64,000 nt of DNA from Desulfobacterales bacterium RIFOXYA12_FULL_46_15 (lineage in GTDB: Bacteria > Desulfobacterota > Desulfobacteria > Desulfobacterales > Desulfobacteraceae): positions 1-64,000 of the forward strand of contig MGTJ01000006.1 of assembly GCA_001799395.1 (NCBI GenBank), written 5' to 3'. The notes under the pieces were generated by a model that had not been told where the DNA came from, made no database searches, and worked only from the letters and a program-made list of their open reading frames with translations. Both the position numbers and the translations under genes were made by a program. Position 1 is the stretch's first letter. The number at the start of each line of letters is the position of its first letter. Positions 48,026 through 56,916 of this stretch are shown piece by piece.

Positions 48026-48099
48026 TTATCCTTTAAAAACAGATAATCAAATGAGTTCCGATCAACCCAAATTTAAGATGAAACTCAAGGAGATCAATT

Positions 48100-49881
48100 A
48101 TGGATTCAAAAGTAATGTGGGTCTGGGCAATGCTGATACTATATTGTATTTATTGCTTCTGGTGGGGATTAAAAGGCTTTTTCAGTGAAAAAACATCCTC
48201 GGGTTATGCAATTGCCGGAAGGTCCATTCCCTTTGCCGCATTTTTAATGGCTGCGACGGCTGCCTCATTTTCCGGATGGACTTTTATCGGACACCCCGGA
48301 TTGATCTGGAAGGCAGGGCTTGCCTATGCCTTTGCCTCGTTCTATGTATTGACCATTCCCATTACCGGTGCTTTTTTTGCCAAAAGAAACTGGCTCATGG
48401 GAAAACGTTACGGGTTTATCACCCCTGGCGACATGTTTGCTTATTATTACAACAGTGAAGCGCTCCGGTGGCTATCGGTTCTGACGGCTTTTCTCTATTC
48501 CATTTTCTATTGCGGGCTTCAGCTCATTGCCGCAGCAAAGCTCTTTTACTGGGTGGCTGGGGTTCCCCAAACCATCGGCCTCTGGTTCATGGCAGGGATT
48601 GTCTGGTTCTATGTGGTGACCGGCGGTCTGAAAGCCAGTACCTGGGTCGGGGTTATTCAATTCATTCTTCTGGTCGGGGGTATTATTCTATTAGGGGTTT
48701 ATGTTGTTATTGACCCCCTTTTCGGCGGGTGGTCCGGTTTTTCCGCATCCCTGGCCAAGCTTGAACCGAAATTAATGACAGTTCCGAGAGTCATTAATTT
48801 CGGCCTGGGCGGCGGGTGGACCGCCGTCATGATCCTGACCTATATGTTTGCCCTTATGGGTATCCAGTCCTCTCCCGCCTTCACCCTCTGGAATTTCGGG
48901 ATCAAATCCCCGAAACCCCTGGCCTGGCAGCAGGTGTTTATGTCCACCTTTGTTGTCGGGTTTGCCCTGTTCTTTTTTACGGCTTTCCAGGGCATGGGCG
49001 CAAAAATCCTGGAGCTGGCCGGACAACTAGCCCCAAAGGTAGATGGCGATGTCGTTCCAATGCTCATGAGTAAATTCCTGCCAGGACCTGCCCTGGGTCT
49101 GGTATTCCTCGGCGCCATAGCCGCCATCCATTCCACGGCCGCCCCCTATATCGGCACCGGCGGCACCATCATCCAGAGGGATGTGTGGTGGCGATTTGTC
49201 AGAAAACAGGCTGGGACTAATAATGAACAGATCTGGACCAACCGGGTTTTCGTTACCCTTTTGACCCTTGCCGCCGTTATCGTTTCCATCACGGCCACGG
49301 ATGCCATTGTTATGATCGGCGGATTTGCAACAGCCTTTGGGACCATCATGTACCTGCTGCTGATCGGTGTCCACTACGGGTTCAAATTCCCGAAAATCGG
49401 CGCAGTCCTTGGGATGATTGCCGGTATCGCAGCCTGCTTTGTAACCTATTACATCTATCAATACCCCCTTTCCATGCACACGGCTTTCTGGGGAATTTTT
49501 GCCGGTCTTGTGGTGGCTTATCTCTGCCGCGGTATAGGATTTAAAGACAGCGAGGAAACCATAGCCCGCCAGAAAGAGGTCAGAACATGGATCGATTCCA
49601 TTGACGGACCTTCTGAAAACGGGAAAAAATGGCGTACCCGGATGAAGATCATTGTACCGATATGGTATTTCTTTGCACTTGGACCCGGTATCATGATGGG
49701 CAACACAGGTATTTCCATTTCCGGGTTCCCGCCCCTATGGACCTGGCAGATCATCTGGTGGATCGTCGGTATCGTCATGATGTGGGCCCTCTGCTTTAAA
49801 GCTGAAATGTCCACCACTTCTGAAGAGCAGATCCGCAGGGCCGATGTCGAGCTCATGAATGTAACCAAAGACTCGGATTAA
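48100..49881 (+). CDS. Sodium:solute symporter family transporter (likely short-chain acid uptake)
   Basis: A 593-residue, very hydrophobic membrane protein with about 13-14 helices and the SSF signature regions (AGRSIPFAAFLMAATAASFSGWTFIG; VTGGLKASTWVGVIQF; GAIAAIHSTAAPYIGTGG). The substrate is inferred from context: it follows acetyl- and propionyl-CoA ligase genes, so sodium-driven uptake of acetate or propionate is likely. The cytoplasmic loop with ETIARQKEVRTWID near residue 490 separates the last two helices. AAGGAG lies 7 nt before the ATG. A small membrane protein gene follows 25 nt downstream. Confidence 0.9.
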   Translation: MDSKVMWVWAMLILYCIYCFWWGLKGFFSEKTSSGYAIAGRSIPFAAFLMAATAASFSGWTFIGHPGLIWKAGLAYAFASFYVLTIPITGAFFAKRNWLMGKRYGFITPGDMFAYYYNSEALRWLSVLTAFLYSIFYCGLQLIAAAKLFYWVAGVPQTIGLWFMAGIVWFYVVTGGLKASTWVGVIQFILLVGGIILLGVYVVIDPLFGGWSGFSASLAKLEPKLMTVPRVINFGLGGGWTAVMILTYMFALMGIQSSPAFTLWNFGIKSPKPLAWQQVFMSTFVVGFALFFFTAFQGMGAKILELAGQLAPKVDGDVVPMLMSKFLPGPALGLVFLGAIAAIHSTAAPYIGTGGTIIQRDVWWRFVRKQAGTNNEQIWTNRVFVTLLTLAAVIVSITATDAIVMIGGFATAFGTIMYLLLIGVHYGFKFPKIGAVLGMIAGIAACFVTYYIYQYPLSMHTAFWGIFAGLVVAYLCRGIGFKDSEETIARQKEVRTWIDSIDGPSENGKKWRTRMKIIVPIWYFFALGPGIMMGNTGISISGFPPLWTWQIIWWIVGIVMMWALCFKAEMSTTSEEQIRRADVELMNVTKDSD

Positions 49882-49906
49882 TTTAACCCTTTAAGGAGAA
49901 CATATC

Positions 49907-49993
49907 ATGGCACTTGAAGATAAATGGCTGGTTGGCGTCGTCCTTTTCTGTATCCTGTTTGTTGCCAGTTTTGGCGTAGGATTGTGGGGATAA
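49907..49993 (+). CDS. 28-residue membrane protein, symporter small accessory type
   Basis: A short frame, MALEDKWLVGVVLFCILFVA then SFGVGLWG, with AAGGAG eight nucleotides before its ATG and its stop just upstream of the operon terminator. It is one predicted membrane helix with a short acidic N-terminus. Position and character match the small accessory proteins often encoded after SSF symporters; the D-x-W turn before the helix also fits. It probably binds and stabilises or tunes the symporter. Confidence 0.8.
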   Translation: MALEDKWLVGVVLFCILFVASFGVGLWG

Positions 49994-50013
49994 TTTATTT
50001 CAATAACCTGTAA

Positions 50014-50058
50014 AAGAAGAATTCCGGATGATTCTTCCGGAATTCTTCTTGCCTTTTT
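50014..50058 (+). terminator. Strong rho-independent terminator of the acs-symporter operon
   Basis: A perfect 15-pair stem (50014-50028 with 50036-50050) with a 7-nt loop is followed by GCC and TTTTT at 50054-50058. It lies 21 nt after the small accessory gene. The next gene begins only a few bases later, so any read-through or an internal promoter must supply its transcript. Confidence 0.92.
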
Positions 50059-50063
50059 ACCCC

Positions 50064-52184
50064 ATGATGCAGACCAACCGATTCTGGAAATTTGTTTTTC
50101 TCACGCTGATTGCAACTTTTTTAATTATAGCCGGCATCATTTTTTTCCTTTGGCAAAAATTAACTGTTGATGAAATCCACGCTCTTTCGGATATTGCCGT
50201 CAAAGACGGATCATATCTCACAAGCCTTGTATTTTTTTTTGCATTTGTCGCTTTTGTCAGTCTTCAAATTATATATCTCACCTATGTCAAACCTCTGAAA
50301 AAAATTTGTTCGGAAGCAGAGGTCATTTATTCAACCAACCCTTCCCATCGCATCAAAATCACAGGAAACAGGGATGTATCACGATTATCCGCTGTTATTA
50401 ATGATTTTGCGGACATGTTTGAAAATCTTAACCGGACCATTACCGAACAGATCCTGAACGCCAGGAAAGAAACCGAAAAAGAAAGGAATCTTCTGGCTGC
50501 CATCATGTCCGAGCTTCCCCAGGGCGTGATCATCTGTAACATAAACGGACGGATTCTTTTGTTCAATTCCCTTGCAAAAAAAATATTCACACCAAATCCC
50601 GGGCAAAGGAAGTCTGAAATTTTTTTAGGTCTTGGGCGATCCGTATTTCATCTTTTTGATAAGGCCCTCATTGCCCATGCCATGGAAGAAATCGAAAGCA
50701 GGCTGGGAATATCGGGGCAAAACGTGGCCTCAAGCTTTATTACTCCCATTCATACCGACCGCCTCATCAGTGTTGATGCCATCCCGGTCCTTGACCCGGA
50801 AAAAAATATAACGGGTTTTATCCTTGCATTTTTAGATGTCACCGATGACATCAACCTCTATGACATCACCCATGAAAAACTGATTTCACTTAAAAACAGC
50901 ATAGCAAGCCAGGTTGAACAGGCCAAAGACTTGCTCAACCCGCACTGCCCCGGTCCCCATGACACTTTATTAATTCAAGAGGAGATGATAAAAGCGCTTG
51001 ATCTCTGGCCCCGTCAATATGAAGAGGTATCAGAAGCTCTTCTTGAGGCCATATCAACCAGGTTACCCCTGACCCGGCATCCCCTGAAAGACTTTCTTTC
51101 AGGGTTGAAACAAAAAACAGAAGATCTTTATGGTATCCATTTAAAACTTTCCCTGACCGATGAAGAGTCATATTTGCTGGCCGATACCTATTCTTTTACT
51201 TCAGCATTTATTTTTCTTTTCCAGAACCTCTCAAAAATGGTCCGGAACACTGAATTGAATCTTTGTTCATATAAAAATAAAAATTTTATTATTTTTGAAA
51301 TTTCATGGGACTCATTTTTTCTTTCAAAACACAGGATTGAAAACCTCATGCAAAAACGGATCAATTCCCTGCCAAGCCTTTTCTATGTTTTAAAGCAAAA
51401 TAAAGCCTCATTCGAGATAATCTGTGACAAAGATGGCCATTCATCCCGGATCAATATCATTGCAAATGCAGGATCAAAAACCCATATAAAGGAAAAACAC
51501 CAGGCTCCGGTCATTACCGGCAGCAGACCTGAGTTTTATGATCTTGATCTTTTCAACATGGATGAAGAAAACAATGATTTTTTCAATACAGATTTAAAAC
51601 ACATCACCTATACGGTTTTTGATACGGAAACCACAGGCCTGAACCCGGACGGCGGGGATGAAATCATCTCTCTTGCCGCTGTCAGGATTGTCAACAACCG
51701 GATTGTTTACCAGGACATCTTTGAAGAACTGGTGGACCCCAAAAGGGATATTCCCATGGAGTCTTACCGGATTCACGGCATTAATTACGAGATGGTGTCC
51801 GGGAAAAAGGATATCCACACCATTTTGCCGGTATTCAAAGATTATGCGGCTGAAACGGTTCTTCTGGGACATAATATTGCCTTTGACATGAAGATGTTCA
51901 AAGTAAAGGAAAAAACCACCGGAATCAGAATCCTGAATCCGGTTCTGGACACCCTCCTTTTGTCAGCCATCCTTCATCCTGTTTATGCCTGTCATGATAT
52001 GGAAAGCATTGCCGGGCGATTAGGAGTCAATATTATTGGCCGGCATACGGCATTGGGGGATGCCATTGCCTCGGCTGAGATTTTTTTAAAACTGCTCCCC
52101 CTTTTAAACAGCAATGGGGTCCTGACCTTGCGGGACGCCATAAAGGCATCAAAAAAATCCTATTATGCACGGTTGAAATATTGA
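50064..52184 (+). CDS. Membrane PAS protein fused to DEDDh 3'-5' exonuclease
   Basis: A 706-residue fusion. The N-terminus has two membrane helices (WKFVFLTLIATFLIIAGIIF; TSLVFFFAFVAFVSLQIIYL), a HAMP-like segment, a coiled coil and a PAS domain (AAIMSELPQGVIICNINGRI). A kinase-like helical region follows without an H box, and the C-terminus is a DnaQ-type exonuclease with FDTETTGL (about 519-526), GHNIAFD (about 602-608) and the H...D of GRHTALGDA. All DEDDh residues are present. Similar exonucleases occur beside ActP-type symporters and CBS-nucleotidyltransferases. The frame extends to 50028, but that ATG is inside the terminator stem; the start at 50064 or 50067 has no clear ribosome site. 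Confidence 0.85.
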   Translation: MMQTNRFWKFVFLTLIATFLIIAGIIFFLWQKLTVDEIHALSDIAVKDGSYLTSLVFFFAFVAFVSLQIIYLTYVKPLKKICSEAEVIYSTNPSHRIKITGNRDVSRLSAVINDFADMFENLNRTITEQILNARKETEKERNLLAAIMSELPQGVIICNINGRILLFNSLAKKIFTPNPGQRKSEIFLGLGRSVFHLFDKALIAHAMEEIESRLGISGQNVASSFITPIHTDRLISVDAIPVLDPEKNITGFILAFLDVTDDINLYDITHEKLISLKNSIASQVEQAKDLLNPHCPGPHDTLLIQEEMIKALDLWPRQYEEVSEALLEAISTRLPLTRHPLKDFLSGLKQKTEDLYGIHLKLSLTDEESYLLADTYSFTSAFIFLFQNLSKMVRNTELNLCSYKNKNFIIFEISWDSFFLSKHRIENLMQKRINSLPSLFYVLKQNKASFEIICDKDGHSSRINIIANAGSKTHIKEKHQAPVITGSRPEFYDLDLFNMDEENNDFFNTDLKHITYTVFDTETTGLNPDGGDEIISLAAVRIVNNRIVYQDIFEELVDPKRDIPMESYRIHGINYEMVSGKKDIHTILPVFKDYAAETVLLGHNIAFDMKMFKVKEKTTGIRILNPVLDTLLLSAILHPVYACHDMESIAGRLGVNIIGRHTALGDAIASAEIFLKLLPLLNSNGVLTLRDAIKASKKSYYARLKY

Positions 52185-52264
52185 TGAAGATTTCCATTGA
52201 TCCGGCAGATGTTAAGATGATACCTGATTTTTATATAACCTGACACATGATAAAGGAGTCTTTT

Positions 52265-52870
52265 ATGCAGCATCCCTTTTTGAAAGTTATTGCATTCTTT
52301 TCCATCCTGGCAGCAATTATCCTGTTTTGTATCATCTTGGGCGGTTACAGCAGTTTCTACAGATCCCAGAACCGGATCGAATCCTCAAAGACAGCCCTTG
52401 TAGAGTCCTGCCGGGAAAGGCTTGCATTGCTGCCGGACCTTTCCCGGTTCATGACAAAACACATTCCATCCCTGCCATCCGATATGGTTCAAATTAATGA
52501 AAACTTAAATCTTCTCCTCATGGACGTCCTTAACCGGAAACTTCCCCTTGAAGAAAAAATGACAAAGGATTTCGAAGCATCTCAAACCGATCTGACCATT
52601 CAGATCAATAAACTTTTTTCCGGTTTTAAAGATGTTTTTGACCCTGAAAATAAAAAAGAGTTTGAATCCCTGAAACAAAAATTTTTAAAGGCCCAGGATA
52701 ATCTATATATTGCCGGTGACAGATACAATTATGAGGTTTCATATTTCAATATGAGAATCAACAGCTTTCCTGTTTCTTTAATTGGAAAACTATTCGGGTT
52801 TAACAAGGTTATTTACTATCCGTTTTCCGAGCAGGCTTTTTTACCGGCTCGAAAGGCTTTTGAACCTTAA
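52265..52870 (+). CDS. LemA-family membrane protein
   Basis: A 201-residue protein with one N-terminal membrane helix (FLKVIAFFSILAAIILFCII) and an all-helical external domain. LLPDLSRF in the first part and the end segment NYEVSYFNMRINSFPVSLIGKLFGFN are the LemA hallmarks. Function in the family is unsettled; it often accompanies membrane proteases or stress modules. The ATG at 52265 has GGAG 6 nt upstream and is preferred over the ATG at 52247. The CBS-nucleotidyltransferase gene follows 32 nt later. Confidence 0.85.
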   Translation: MQHPFLKVIAFFSILAAIILFCIILGGYSSFYRSQNRIESSKTALVESCRERLALLPDLSRFMTKHIPSLPSDMVQINENLNLLLMDVLNRKLPLEEKMTKDFEASQTDLTIQINKLFSGFKDVFDPENKKEFESLKQKFLKAQDNLYIAGDRYNYEVSYFNMRINSFPVSLIGKLFGFNKVIYYPFSEQAFLPARKAFEP

Positions 52871-52902
52871 ACGAGTGGAAATCCAGGAGAAAGGATATCA
52901 TT

Positions 52903-54780
52903 TTGCCTAAAAAAAGATCCCGCATTTTCCCTTTTTCCGTTCTTCCTGCAAAGGAGGAAAAGTCTTTGTTAAATTATTTCTCCTATGAAAAAATTGCAAA
53001 AAACACAGTTCTTCTGGAACAGGAACTGACCCGGATTGAAAAATTTTATACCCTTTCCAGCGGTATGGGACAATATTATTTTGAAGACCGGAATACAAAA
53101 ACCCTTAAAGGAGATCTAAACCCTGGGGGAAATTTCGGAGGACTATCCATTCTCTTTAATGACGGGGTCTCCATCAGATCCCTGGAGCTGCTGGAAGATT
53201 CTGTTTTTATTACCCTTGATGCAAATATTTTTCTAAACCTGTGCCGGAACTATTCTTCATTCCAGGAGTATTTCACCAATGAATTCGGCAAATGCATGAT
53301 CAATAAATCCTTTGCCGGGATCATTGCAAGACAGGTTATAGACAAGGAATTCAGCCTGCCTTTTTTTAACCGCCCCATTTCTTCGGTTTTCAAACCCAAT
53401 ATTTCCACCTGCGCAAAGGAAACCAGCATACAGGAAGCAGCCCTTAAGATGAGCAGAAACAACGCCGGAGCTATTCTGGTTAAAAACAAAGGGAAAACCA
53501 TTGAGGGTATTGTGACGGATGCAGATTTCAAACACAAGGTTGTTACGGGCAGACATCACTTATCAGAACCGGTATCGGCCATCATGTCTTGCCCGTTGAT
53601 TTCCATCTCCGCCGATTCCCAGGTTTTTGAAGCTTTTTTAACCATGCACGAAAACAACAAACGGCATGTGGCGGTTTACAGCCAGTCCGGTGATATCACA
53701 GGTATAATCAGCCAGAAAGATCTGATTTCAGCACAAGCAGAATCTGCTTATCTTTTAATCAAAACCGCCCTGTCTGCCCGCAACATGGGGCAAATTGAAA
53801 ACATTCATTCAAAACTTGAGAAAATACTTTTTGATCCTTTAAGAAATGGTGCGAACCCGGAATATATCACCCGGCTGATCTCTGCATGTTCGGATGCCGT
53901 CATTAACAGGGTCGTCATCTTTTCCATGGAAAAAACGGGGCCCCCGCCCTGCAGGTTTGCATTCCTGACCATGGGATCGGAGGGCCGGGAAGAGCAGACT
54001 CTTATCTCAGACCAGGACAATGCCATTGTGTTTGAAGATACAAAAGATCCTGAAAAAACAAAATCATATTTTGATACGCTTGCCGGTTTGATCTGCAATC
54101 ATCTGGACAGGGCCGGATACAGTTTCTGCAAAGGCGGTAACATGGCTCAAAACCCCAAATGGTGCCAGCCCCTGTCCCAATGGAAAACCTATTTCAATAC
54201 CTGGGTCAGAACATCAAACCCTGAAACTCTTCTTTATTCCAGTATATTTTTTGATTTCAGGTGCACCTTTGGTGATATGGCCCTTGCCGATGAGTTAAAA
54301 CAATTTCTGATCGATACCATAAACGGCTGGCCAGGCTTTTTGCGACATCTTACGGAAAACGCCCTTTATTATAAACCACCCATAACCCGTTTTGGTAAAT
54401 TTCTGGTTGAAACCGAAGGTGACGAAAAAGGATTTCTGGATCTTAAAAAAGCCATGCTGCCTATTATCGATTTTGCAAGAATCTATGCCTTAAAAAATGG
54501 TATTTCGCAAACCAACACCCTGACCCGGTTTTTCAGGCTTTATACCAGGCATGCCCTGACCGGTAAGGAATATATGGATATCGTCCGCGGATACAATTAT
54601 CTGATGCAGCTTCGTTTCATAAGACAGATAACCACCATCATGGATGAACAAAAAAAACCGGATAATTATATCAATCCTGGAAATCTATCCTCTATTGATC
54701 ATATCCTTTTAAAGGAAATCTTCAGATTGATTGATAAACTTCAACAAAAACTCAACCTGGAATTCACAGGGAATATTTGA
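52903..54780 (+). CDS. cNMP-binding / CBS / DUF294 nucleotidyltransferase signalling protein
   Basis: A 625-residue cytosolic protein: a cyclic-nucleotide-binding-like domain (about 10-130), a CBS pair (about 160-285), a GlnD-like nucleotidyltransferase DUF294 domain with GSEGREEQTLISDQDNAIVF (about 360-380) and a helical DUF294 C-terminal domain. The G-S and D-x-D residues needed for nucleotidyl transfer are present. The partner may be the exonuclease fusion two genes upstream or the symporter, since the three occur together in other bacteria. The start is TTG at 52903 with AAGGA 7-8 nt upstream. The secreted-protein gene follows 43 nt later. Confidence 0.88.
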   Translation: MPKKRSRIFPFSVLPAKEEKSLLNYFSYEKIAKNTVLLEQELTRIEKFYTLSSGMGQYYFEDRNTKTLKGDLNPGGNFGGLSILFNDGVSIRSLELLEDSVFITLDANIFLNLCRNYSSFQEYFTNEFGKCMINKSFAGIIARQVIDKEFSLPFFNRPISSVFKPNISTCAKETSIQEAALKMSRNNAGAILVKNKGKTIEGIVTDADFKHKVVTGRHHLSEPVSAIMSCPLISISADSQVFEAFLTMHENNKRHVAVYSQSGDITGIISQKDLISAQAESAYLLIKTALSARNMGQIENIHSKLEKILFDPLRNGANPEYITRLISACSDAVINRVVIFSMEKTGPPPCRFAFLTMGSEGREEQTLISDQDNAIVFEDTKDPEKTKSYFDTLAGLICNHLDRAGYSFCKGGNMAQNPKWCQPLSQWKTYFNTWVRTSNPETLLYSSIFFDFRCTFGDMALADELKQFLIDTINGWPGFLRHLTENALYYKPPITRFGKFLVETEGDEKGFLDLKKAMLPIIDFARIYALKNGISQTNTLTRFFRLYTRHALTGKEYMDIVRGYNYLMQLRFIRQITTIMDEQKKPDNYINPGNLSSIDHILLKEIFRLIDKLQQKLNLEFTGNI

Positions 54781-54823
54781 TATGGACGATTATATTAACA
54801 TTAAAAAAAACAGGAGGTTAGGT

Positions 54824-55222
54824 ATGAAACGAAAAATCGTATCAATTTTATCATGGATTGTGGTGCTGGTTTTGTTTACGATGTTGCAGGAGCCCTATGC
54901 AGCAGATAAAACCGTTGAATTTACTTCTGTCGATGACGGGGGTGTTATTTCAATTTATCCGGATTCCTTTCCTGTTAAACGGGATGTCAAAGGCAAGGTT
55001 AAAGGATTCAGCAAGGAAGAAATAGTTAGTCTGGGGCTGACCGTTGAAGTTCTGGTTCTGGATGTTTCCCATGAACCCGTGCCTGTGGAGAAAAACGGAA
55101 AATGGAAAGCAAAAATCACCATTAAAGATGCAGACCTTGTTTTAAAAGCAATTGTAAAAGATAAAACCGGTAAAGAGCTTGCGAGAACCTCAATAAAAGC
55201 AACTGCTTCAGGAGAATTTTAA
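54824..55222 (+). CDS. Secreted protein of unknown function
   Basis: A 132-residue exported protein: a signal peptide (basic start, hydrophobic core ILSWIVVLVLFTML, likely cut near PYA-ADK), then a beta-rich domain of about 105 residues with repeated Lys/Val strands (DVKGKVKGFSKEE, GLTVEVLVLDV, KWKAKITIKDADLVLKA) that looks like an Ig-like or carbohydrate-binding sandwich. No family is recognised. AGGAGG lies 8 nt upstream of the ATG. The longer frame from 54731 overlaps the previous gene and is rejected. A GC-rich hairpin follows. Confidence 0.75.
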   Translation: MKRKIVSILSWIVVLVLFTMLQEPYAADKTVEFTSVDDGGVISIYPDSFPVKRDVKGKVKGFSKEEIVSLGLTVEVLVLDVSHEPVPVEKNGKWKAKITIKDADLVLKAIVKDKTGKELARTSIKATASGEF

Positions 55223-55227
55223 CAACA

Positions 55228-55270
55228 GCCCCCTCCCCCCTTCCCTTAAGGTGGGGGGGGGGAGTCATTT
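55228..55270 (+). terminator. GC-rich terminator-like hairpin with C/G runs
   Basis: A C-rich arm (55229-55240, CCCCCTCCCCCC) faces a run of ten G (55253-55262) across a short loop, followed by GTCATTTTA. The stem is strong but the T run is short and delayed. The long G run is a likely place for length variation or sequencing error. Confidence 0.6.
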
Positions 55271-55325
55271 TACCCAAACGGCCATCAGGTTCATTACTGC
55301 TATTATTGCTATTTTATCCTCAGAA

Positions 55326-55354
55326 TTGACAATCCGGGATTAATCGACTATTCT
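55326..55354 (+). promoter_or_regulatory. Sigma-70-type promoter
   Basis: TTGACA at 55326-55331 is a perfect -35 box and TATTCT at 55349-55354 a good -10, 17 nt apart. RNA would start near 55361, 40 nt before the receiver-ATPase gene. Confidence 0.65.
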
Positions 55355-55400
55355 TATTCCATCCTGTCATCAAAACAGTATCTTCATTTTCGGAGACATT

Positions 55401-56909
55401 ATGAATATCGTTAATAAAAAAACCACAAAGGACGATACCCTTCTCTTTGCAGAGGAATCAAGCCTTTCCCTGATGGAGACGAAAAAGAAACCGCCTAAAT
55501 TCAAACTTCTGATTGTTGATGATGAAAATGAAATCCATGTCATGACCAGGCTCGTTCTTTCCGATTATTCCTATAATGGTTACACCCTGGAGTTTTTATC
55601 CGCCTATTCCGGGGAAGAAGCAAAACAACTGGTCAAGGACCATCCGGATGCGGCCTGCATGCTTCTGGATGTAGTGATGGAAACCAATGAAGCCGGGCTT
55701 GAGGTGGCTAGATTTATCCGGGAAGATGAAAAAAATGATAAATTAAGAATTATCCTGAGAACCGGTCAGCCTGGTAAAGCCCCTGAAAAGAATATCATTC
55801 TGAACTATGATATCAATGACTATAAAGAAAAAACGGAACTGACCACTCAAAAACTGTTTACCACCATTACAACAGCGTTAAGATCCTATATTCATCTGAT
55901 CGATCTTGAAAAAAAGACAAGAGAGATCGCTGATAAAAACCTGAAACTCAATGAAGAAATCGCAAGAAGAATTGTGGCTGAATCCAATCTTACCAAATAT
56001 AACCGCAGCCTTGAAAAAATGATTGATAATAAAAGTGCCCGTCTGAAAACTGCTATTCTTGCATTGAAAATAAAGGAAAAAGAACTTCAGGAAGCCCACA
56101 AATATGCAGCCGTGGGAGATGTCTCCTCGATTAACCTCGGCCGGCTGAATGATTCCGGTGACCGGCTCAAAGAAAATTTAAACCTCATGGACAGATACAG
56201 GGCTGATATGACGCTTCTTCTTGAAAAATATGAAACCCTTCAGAATCTGATCACTCCGCATCCCAACGCCTCTAATGATCTGTCCGGTAAAGCCCATGAT
56301 ACCCTGAACGATATTGCCCGCCTCAAAAAAAATATTGCCCTGGATGAAATTCTGACAAAATACCCGGAAATCATAAAAGACTCAACAGAAGGCATAGAAC
56401 AGATTTCAAAAGCAATAAACGATATCCAGTGTTTTATTTCCATTCAAGACGAACCCTTGAGAAAAGCGGATATAAACAGCCTGTTAAAAGAGGCAGTCTC
56501 TGAAATCAAAAGCGCTTTCAGCTCAAAAATAGGAATTCAGACAGATTTTGCCGATATTCCGAAACTCAGGGTTGCTGAGATGAATATGAAAAAAGCATTC
56601 CGGGAAATTATCAAAAATGCCTTTGAGGCAATGCCCTCAAAAGGGATCGTCTCTATTTCCACTTCCTGTGATGATTCTGCCGTTACCATTCTCATCAGCG
56701 ATATAGGATACGGGATTGCACCCGAATACATGAATTCTGTTTTCAGACCTTATTTTTCCGTTCATAAGCCCCATGGCAAAGGACTGGGTCTTTCCTTTGC
56801 CAGAAGTGCCATCTTAAGCTGCAACGGCACAATTCAGGTAACAAGCACGAAAAATGAAGGCACCAATATTACCATTATCTTTCCGGTCAGGCCTGCGGAA
56901 GACAATTAG
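55401..56909 (+). CDS. Receiver-HATPase protein with degenerate H box
   Basis: A 502-residue soluble protein. The receiver (about 33-165) has Asp90 in MLLDVVMETNEAG and a DUF3369-like style, followed by a long coiled coil and a histidine-kinase-like end. The dimerisation helix reads AAVGDVSSINLGRLNDSGDRL where GIAHEINNP would be expected, so no phosphorylatable His is at the H box, although the ATPase motifs (IIKNAFEAM, DIGYGIAPE, GKGLGLSFARS) look intact. It may bind ATP and act by regulating another kinase, or phosphorylate at an unusual site. It has its own promoter and converges on the zinc-ribbon gene with a 7-nt gap. Confidence 0.85.
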   Translation: MNIVNKKTTKDDTLLFAEESSLSLMETKKKPPKFKLLIVDDENEIHVMTRLVLSDYSYNGYTLEFLSAYSGEEAKQLVKDHPDAACMLLDVVMETNEAGLEVARFIREDEKNDKLRIILRTGQPGKAPEKNIILNYDINDYKEKTELTTQKLFTTITTALRSYIHLIDLEKKTREIADKNLKLNEEIARRIVAESNLTKYNRSLEKMIDNKSARLKTAILALKIKEKELQEAHKYAAVGDVSSINLGRLNDSGDRLKENLNLMDRYRADMTLLLEKYETLQNLITPHPNASNDLSGKAHDTLNDIARLKKNIALDEILTKYPEIIKDSTEGIEQISKAINDIQCFISIQDEPLRKADINSLLKEAVSEIKSAFSSKIGIQTDFADIPKLRVAEMNMKKAFREIIKNAFEAMPSKGIVSISTSCDDSAVTILISDIGYGIAPEYMNSVFRPYFSVHKPHGKGLGLSFARSAILSCNGTIQVTSTKNEGTNITIIFPVRPAEDN

Positions 56910-56916
56910 GTTGGAA

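Noticed and set aside
47982-48188. A 68-residue frame overlapping the symporter start
   Set aside because: It has arginine/tryptophan-rich unnatural composition and runs into the symporter in another frame; the symporter start is well supported.
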